A stretch of 64,000 nt of DNA from Malaya genurostris (lineage: Eukaryota; Arthropoda; Insecta; Diptera; Culicidae): assembly GCF_030247185.1 (NCBI RefSeq), contig NC_080571.1, positions 81,402,525 through 81,466,524 of the forward strand, read 5' to 3'. Positions 60,753 to 64,000 of this stretch are shown here, piece by piece. The notes beneath the pieces are model-generated. The model was not told where the DNA came from, did not search any database, and worked only from the letters and a program-made list of their open reading frames with translations. Both the position numbers and the translations under genes were made by a program. Each line of letters opens with the position of its first letter. Positions within the stretch are counted from its first letter, which is position 1.

Positions 60753-63330
60753 TTTATCACCCGTCGCAAGTGATACAATCACTGTCCTGCAGTGGAATTG
60801 TCGAAGCATCATGCCAAAACTTGATTCATTTAAAATATTATTGCATAGTCAAAAATGTGATGTATTTGCTTTATGCGAAACATGGCTTACTTCAAACATA
60901 GCTTTAAATTTTAATGATTTTAACATTATACGTCTCGATAGAGACTCTCCGTATGGTGGAGTGCTTTTGGGAATTAAGAAATGCTATTCCTTTTATAGAT
61001 TAAACATCCCTTCAACTTCTAGTATAGAAGTTGTTGCTCGCCAAATAAACATTAAAGGCAAAGATATTTGCATAGCTTCGGTTTATATTCCTCCAAAAGC
61101 ACAAGTTGGACAGCAACAGCTTAATGAAATGGTTGAAGCCCTTCCTGCACCACGATTGATTCTGGGGGATTTAAATTCGCACGGTATTATGTGGGGTTCC
61201 GTTTACAATGATAGCAGATCATCTTTAATACAAAACATTTGTGACAATTTTAGCATGACGGTATTAAATATGGGTAGCATGACACGGATCCCAAGACCTC
61301 CGGCACGCCCAAGTGCATTAGATCTATCTCTTTGCTCAACATCAATTCGACTAGATTGCACCTGGAAAATACTGCCTGATTTACACGGTAGCGATCATTT
61401 ACCAATCATCATCTCAATTAGCAGTAGCAATTGCATTGCTACTTCCGCTAGTATTCCATATGATTTGACAAAAAATATCGACTGGATTAAATACCAAAGT
61501 AGTATCTCTAGTATTTTGAATTCAATGGAAGAGCTCCCTCCACTTGAAGAATATGACTTCCTCATTTGTTCGATTCTGGAGGCAGCAGAACAATCCCAAA
61601 CTAAACGCTTTCCTGGGCCAACGACTAACAGAAGGCCTCCCAACCCATGGTGGGACAAAGAGTGCTCAGAGGCTAAACTCGCAAAACAAAATGCTTGCAA
61701 GACGTTTCTAAAACGGGGAGGAGGAACTCCTCAGAATTTTGAAAAACTTATGGTTTTAGAAACCAAGTACAAGAGCATACTTCGAGCCAAAAAATGTAGC
61801 TATTGGAGACATTTTGTCGAAGGTTTGTCAAGAGATACCTCAATGAGCACTCTTTGGAACACGGCCAGACGAATGAGGAATCGTAACGTGGGCAATGAGA
61901 GTGATGAATACTCGAACCGATGGATATTTGACTTTGCTAGGAAAGTTTGCCCAGATTCTGTTCCTACGCAGAGCATTATACGGGAATCTCCTCCAAATAA
62001 TGGTTTTATTAATAACCCATTTTCAATGATGGAATTTTCTATAGCACTCTTGTCTTGTAACAATAACGCTCCAGGGTTGGACAGAATTAAATTCAACTTG
62101 GTGAAGAATCTGCCCAACCTCGCAAAAAGACGTTTGTTGGAATTGTTCAACAAGTTTCTTGAGCAAAATATTGTTCCACCTGACTGGAGACAAGTGAAAG
62201 TTATCGCCATTCAAAAACCGGGGAAACCAGCTTCCAATCACAACTCATATAGACCCATTGCGATGTTGTCCTGCATCAGAAAATTGTTCGAAAAAATTAT
62301 TCTACGACGTCTCGACACTTGGGTCGAGACGAACGGTTTGTTGTCAGATACTCAGTTTGGCTTCCGTAGAAATAAAGGGACGAATGATTGCCTTGCATTA
62401 CTTTCGTCTGACATCCAAATTGCCTTCGCTCAAAAGCAACAAATGGCATCTGTATTTTTAGACATTAAAGGAGCATTTGATTCAGTTTCCATTGATGTTC
62501 TTTCAGACAAGCTTCACCAAAATGGACTCCCAGCGGTTATAAATAATTATTTGCACAACCTTTTGTCAGAGAAACACATGCATTTTTCACATGGCGATTT
62601 GGCAACACTCAGAAATAGTTACATGGGTCTCCCGCAAGGCTCATGCCTCAGTCCGCTCCTCTATAATTTTTACGTAAATGACATTGACAGCTGTCTAGTA
62701 ACCCCATGTACACTAAGACAATTGGCAGATGATGGCGTGGTTTCAGTTACTGGACCCAAAGCTATTGATCTGCATAAACCATTGCAAGATACCTTAGATA
62801 ACTTGTCCGATTGGGCTGTTCATCTTGGTATCGAATTCTCTGCGGAGAAAACAGAGTTAGTCGTCTTTTCAAGAAAGCATGATCCCGCGCAGCTTCAGCT
62901 CCATATGATGGGAAGAATGATCCAACAGGTTTTAACTTTTAAATACCTCGGGGTGTGGTTCGATTCCAAATGCACGTGGGGAGGACACATTAGGTTTCTG
63001 ATAACAAAATGCCAACAAAGAGTAAATTTTCTTCGAACAATAACAGGATCTTGGTGGGGTGCTCATCCGGAAGATCTAATAAAATTGTATCAGACAACGA
63101 TACTTTCAGTGATGGAATATGGATGCGTTTGCTTTCGTTCCGCTGCAAACTCTCATATTATCAAACTGGAGCGAATTCAGTATCGTTGTTTGCGAATTGC
63201 TTTAGGGTGCATGCATTCGACACATACAATGAGTCTTGAAGTTCTGGCGGGAGTTCTTCCATTAAAAGATCGATTTTGGGAGCTTTCATCACGCCTGCTA
63301 ATAAGATGTGAGGTGCTGAATGGTAATTAA
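60745..63330 (+). CDS. I-type ORF2: endonuclease and reverse transcriptase
   Basis: From ATG 60745: MDNLSPVASDTITVLQWNCR. AP-endonuclease motifs QWNCRSI, LCETWL, GDLNSHGIMWG and GSDHLPI are in place. The reverse transcriptase shows VKVIAIQKPGKPASNHNSYR then PIAMLSCIRKLFEKII, FLDIKGAFDSVS, GLPQGSCLSPLLYNFYVNDI and the active site LADD (about residue 660; FADD/YADD is usual). LGVWFDSKCTWGGHI follows. The frame ends at a stop 63328-63330 after IRCEVLNGN, where an indel breaks the path into RNase H. An in-frame TTG at 60721 could extend it, but ATG 60745, overlapping the ORF1 stop, is preferred. Confidence 0.92.
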   Translation: MDNLSPVASDTITVLQWNCRSIMPKLDSFKILLHSQKCDVFALCETWLTSNIALNFNDFNIIRLDRDSPYGGVLLGIKKCYSFYRLNIPSTSSIEVVARQINIKGKDICIASVYIPPKAQVGQQQLNEMVEALPAPRLILGDLNSHGIMWGSVYNDSRSSLIQNICDNFSMTVLNMGSMTRIPRPPARPSALDLSLCSTSIRLDCTWKILPDLHGSDHLPIIISISSSNCIATSASIPYDLTKNIDWIKYQSSISSILNSMEELPPLEEYDFLICSILEAAEQSQTKRFPGPTTNRRPPNPWWDKECSEAKLAKQNACKTFLKRGGGTPQNFEKLMVLETKYKSILRAKKCSYWRHFVEGLSRDTSMSTLWNTARRMRNRNVGNESDEYSNRWIFDFARKVCPDSVPTQSIIRESPPNNGFINNPFSMMEFSIALLSCNNNAPGLDRIKFNLVKNLPNLAKRRLLELFNKFLEQNIVPPDWRQVKVIAIQKPGKPASNHNSYRPIAMLSCIRKLFEKIILRRLDTWVETNGLLSDTQFGFRRNKGTNDCLALLSSDIQIAFAQKQQMASVFLDIKGAFDSVSIDVLSDKLHQNGLPAVINNYLHNLLSEKHMHFSHGDLATLRNSYMGLPQGSCLSPLLYNFYVNDIDSCLVTPCTLRQLADDGVVSVTGPKAIDLHKPLQDTLDNLSDWAVHLGIEFSAEKTELVVFSRKHDPAQLQLHMMGRMIQQVLTFKYLGVWFDSKCTWGGHIRFLITKCQQRVNFLRTITGSWWGAHPEDLIKLYQTTILSVMEYGCVCFRSAANSHIIKLERIQYRCLRIALGCMHSTHTMSLEVLAGVLPLKDRFWELSSRLLIRCEVLNGN

Positions 63331-64000
63331 TAATTTCGAACGACTAGTCGAGCTTCGATCTCAAACAAAATTCATGACAGTATATTTTAACCATATGTCA
63401 CAGGAAATCAACCCTTCAAGATATATTCCTATCCGTGTCAGCCTCCTAAATGTCCCTGACTCAACTTTATTTTTCGATACATCCATGCAGCGCGAAGTGC
63501 GTGGAATCCCGGATCATCTACGTTCGACGGAAATCCCAAAAATATTTTCAAGTAAGTTCAGGCATATTGACTCTGAGAAAATGTTTTACACGGACGGATC
63601 GCGAATTGAAGAAGCGACAGGGTTTGGTATGTTCAACAATAATGTTTCGGCCTCATTTAGGCTTCAAGAACCTGCATCTGTTTATATAGCAGAGCTAGCA
63701 GCAGTTCAATATAGTTTGAGTGTAATCGTCACATTAATTCCAAACCATTATTTCCTCTTCACAGATAGTCTGAGTGCAATTGAAGCCATTCGCTCAAACA
63801 TGACTGGCAAGACTGAACCGTTTTTCCTGGGCAAAATAAAACAGTGCCTGAACGACATATTGAACAATAATTATCTAATCACTATAGTCTGGGTCCCGGC
63901 TCATTGCTCCATTCCTGGCAATGAAAGAGCCGATATTTTAGCCAAACGTGGTGCTATTGAGGGTGAAATTTATGAGAGACCAATTGCTTTCAACGAATTC
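63331..64000 (+). pseudogene. I-type ORF2 continuation: RNase H domain in shifted frame
   Basis: The reading VINNFERLVELRSQTKF from about 63324 continues the ORF2 protein in another frame, followed by FYTDGSRIEEATGFGMF, YIAELAAVQYSL, FLFTDSLSAIEAIRS and VWVPAHCSIPGNERAD. These hold the RNase H active-site D (TDGS), E (AEL), D (TDS) and the final HxxxxGNExAD motif. All catalytic residues are present. It is cut by the window end. A loss of a few bases around 63318-63324 is the only defect needed to explain the frame change. Confidence 0.85.

Larger units (their letters stand above)
58840..64000 (+). mobile_element. I-clade non-LTR retrotransposon, truncated by the window end
   Basis: 5' UTR (from about 58840), ORF1 (59463-60752), ORF2 (60745-63330) and an RNase H region in a shifted frame running to the window end. 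The order gag, EN, RT, RNase H is that of the I clade and its relatives, as distinct from the jockey elements elsewhere in the window. The 3' end lies outside. Confidence 0.85.

Overview
The window looks like one piece of a large, AT-rich, transposon-filled insect genome. A culicine mosquito (Aedes type) is the best guess, inferred from a tRNA-derived SINE of Feilai style, DD37E and mariner transposases, jockey, RTE and I-type non-LTR retrotransposons, many MITEs, and a spliced Jagunal gene with arthropod TCAGT-type initiators. The species is not proven by the sequence. Most long reading frames belong to mobile elements. Only two host protein genes are well supported: a three-exon DUF1989 (urea-carboxylase-associated type) gene at 41584-42457 and a three-exon Jagunal gene at 46622-53646.

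Layout. 1-9.9 kb: a broken mariner split by an AT-rich insertion, an RTE scrap, a 144-bp tandem repeat, a weak cysteine-rich exon candidate, an internally deleted transposase, microsatellites, MITEs and a SINE. 9.9-13.7 kb: a 5'-truncated jockey element (minus strand, 15-bp target-site duplication) that landed in a repeat also present at 8.4 and 14.9 kb; its 3' half is scrambled into a 55-bp-arm hairpin plus a 164-bp direct duplication, and a 1.9-kb repeat sits inside it. 14-18 kb: several MITEs and foldbacks with visible inverted repeats. 18-21 kb: mostly low-copy-looking DNA with a possible 5' exon on the minus strand. 21146-22632: a MULE-type non-autonomous element with an 8-bp duplication.

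23-30 kb is a three-layer nest: an old jockey ORF2 remnant (minus) was split by a DD37E Tc1/mariner element (23553-29561, TA duplication), which was split by a 4.7-kb jockey element (23985-28677, 14-bp duplication) with both ORFs open. 30-34.4 kb: remnants of two other non-LTR retrotransposons, a SINE, and a nearly intact DD34D mariner with one frameshift. 35.6-39.6 kb: a mariner remnant interrupted by a deleted pogo-like element and by the 5' part of another retrotransposon, followed by a second DD37E element. 40-45 kb: a TA-flanked tRNA-like MITE nested in another MITE, the DUF1989 gene with promoter and poly(A) signal, and a foldback built from a mariner 5' end. 46.4-54.3 kb: Jagunal, whose 6.3-kb first intron holds a MITE, a decayed FLYWCH/MULE transposon and mariner scraps. 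55-58.3 kb: another element with an 8-bp duplication and two transposase remnants. 58.8-64 kb: an I-type retrotransposon with gag, EN-RT and a frameshifted RNase H, cut by the window end.

The two host genes are not functionally linked by anything visible. The main value of the window is a well-resolved history of nested insertions, with empty sites and target duplications that order the events. No new gene system could be shown.
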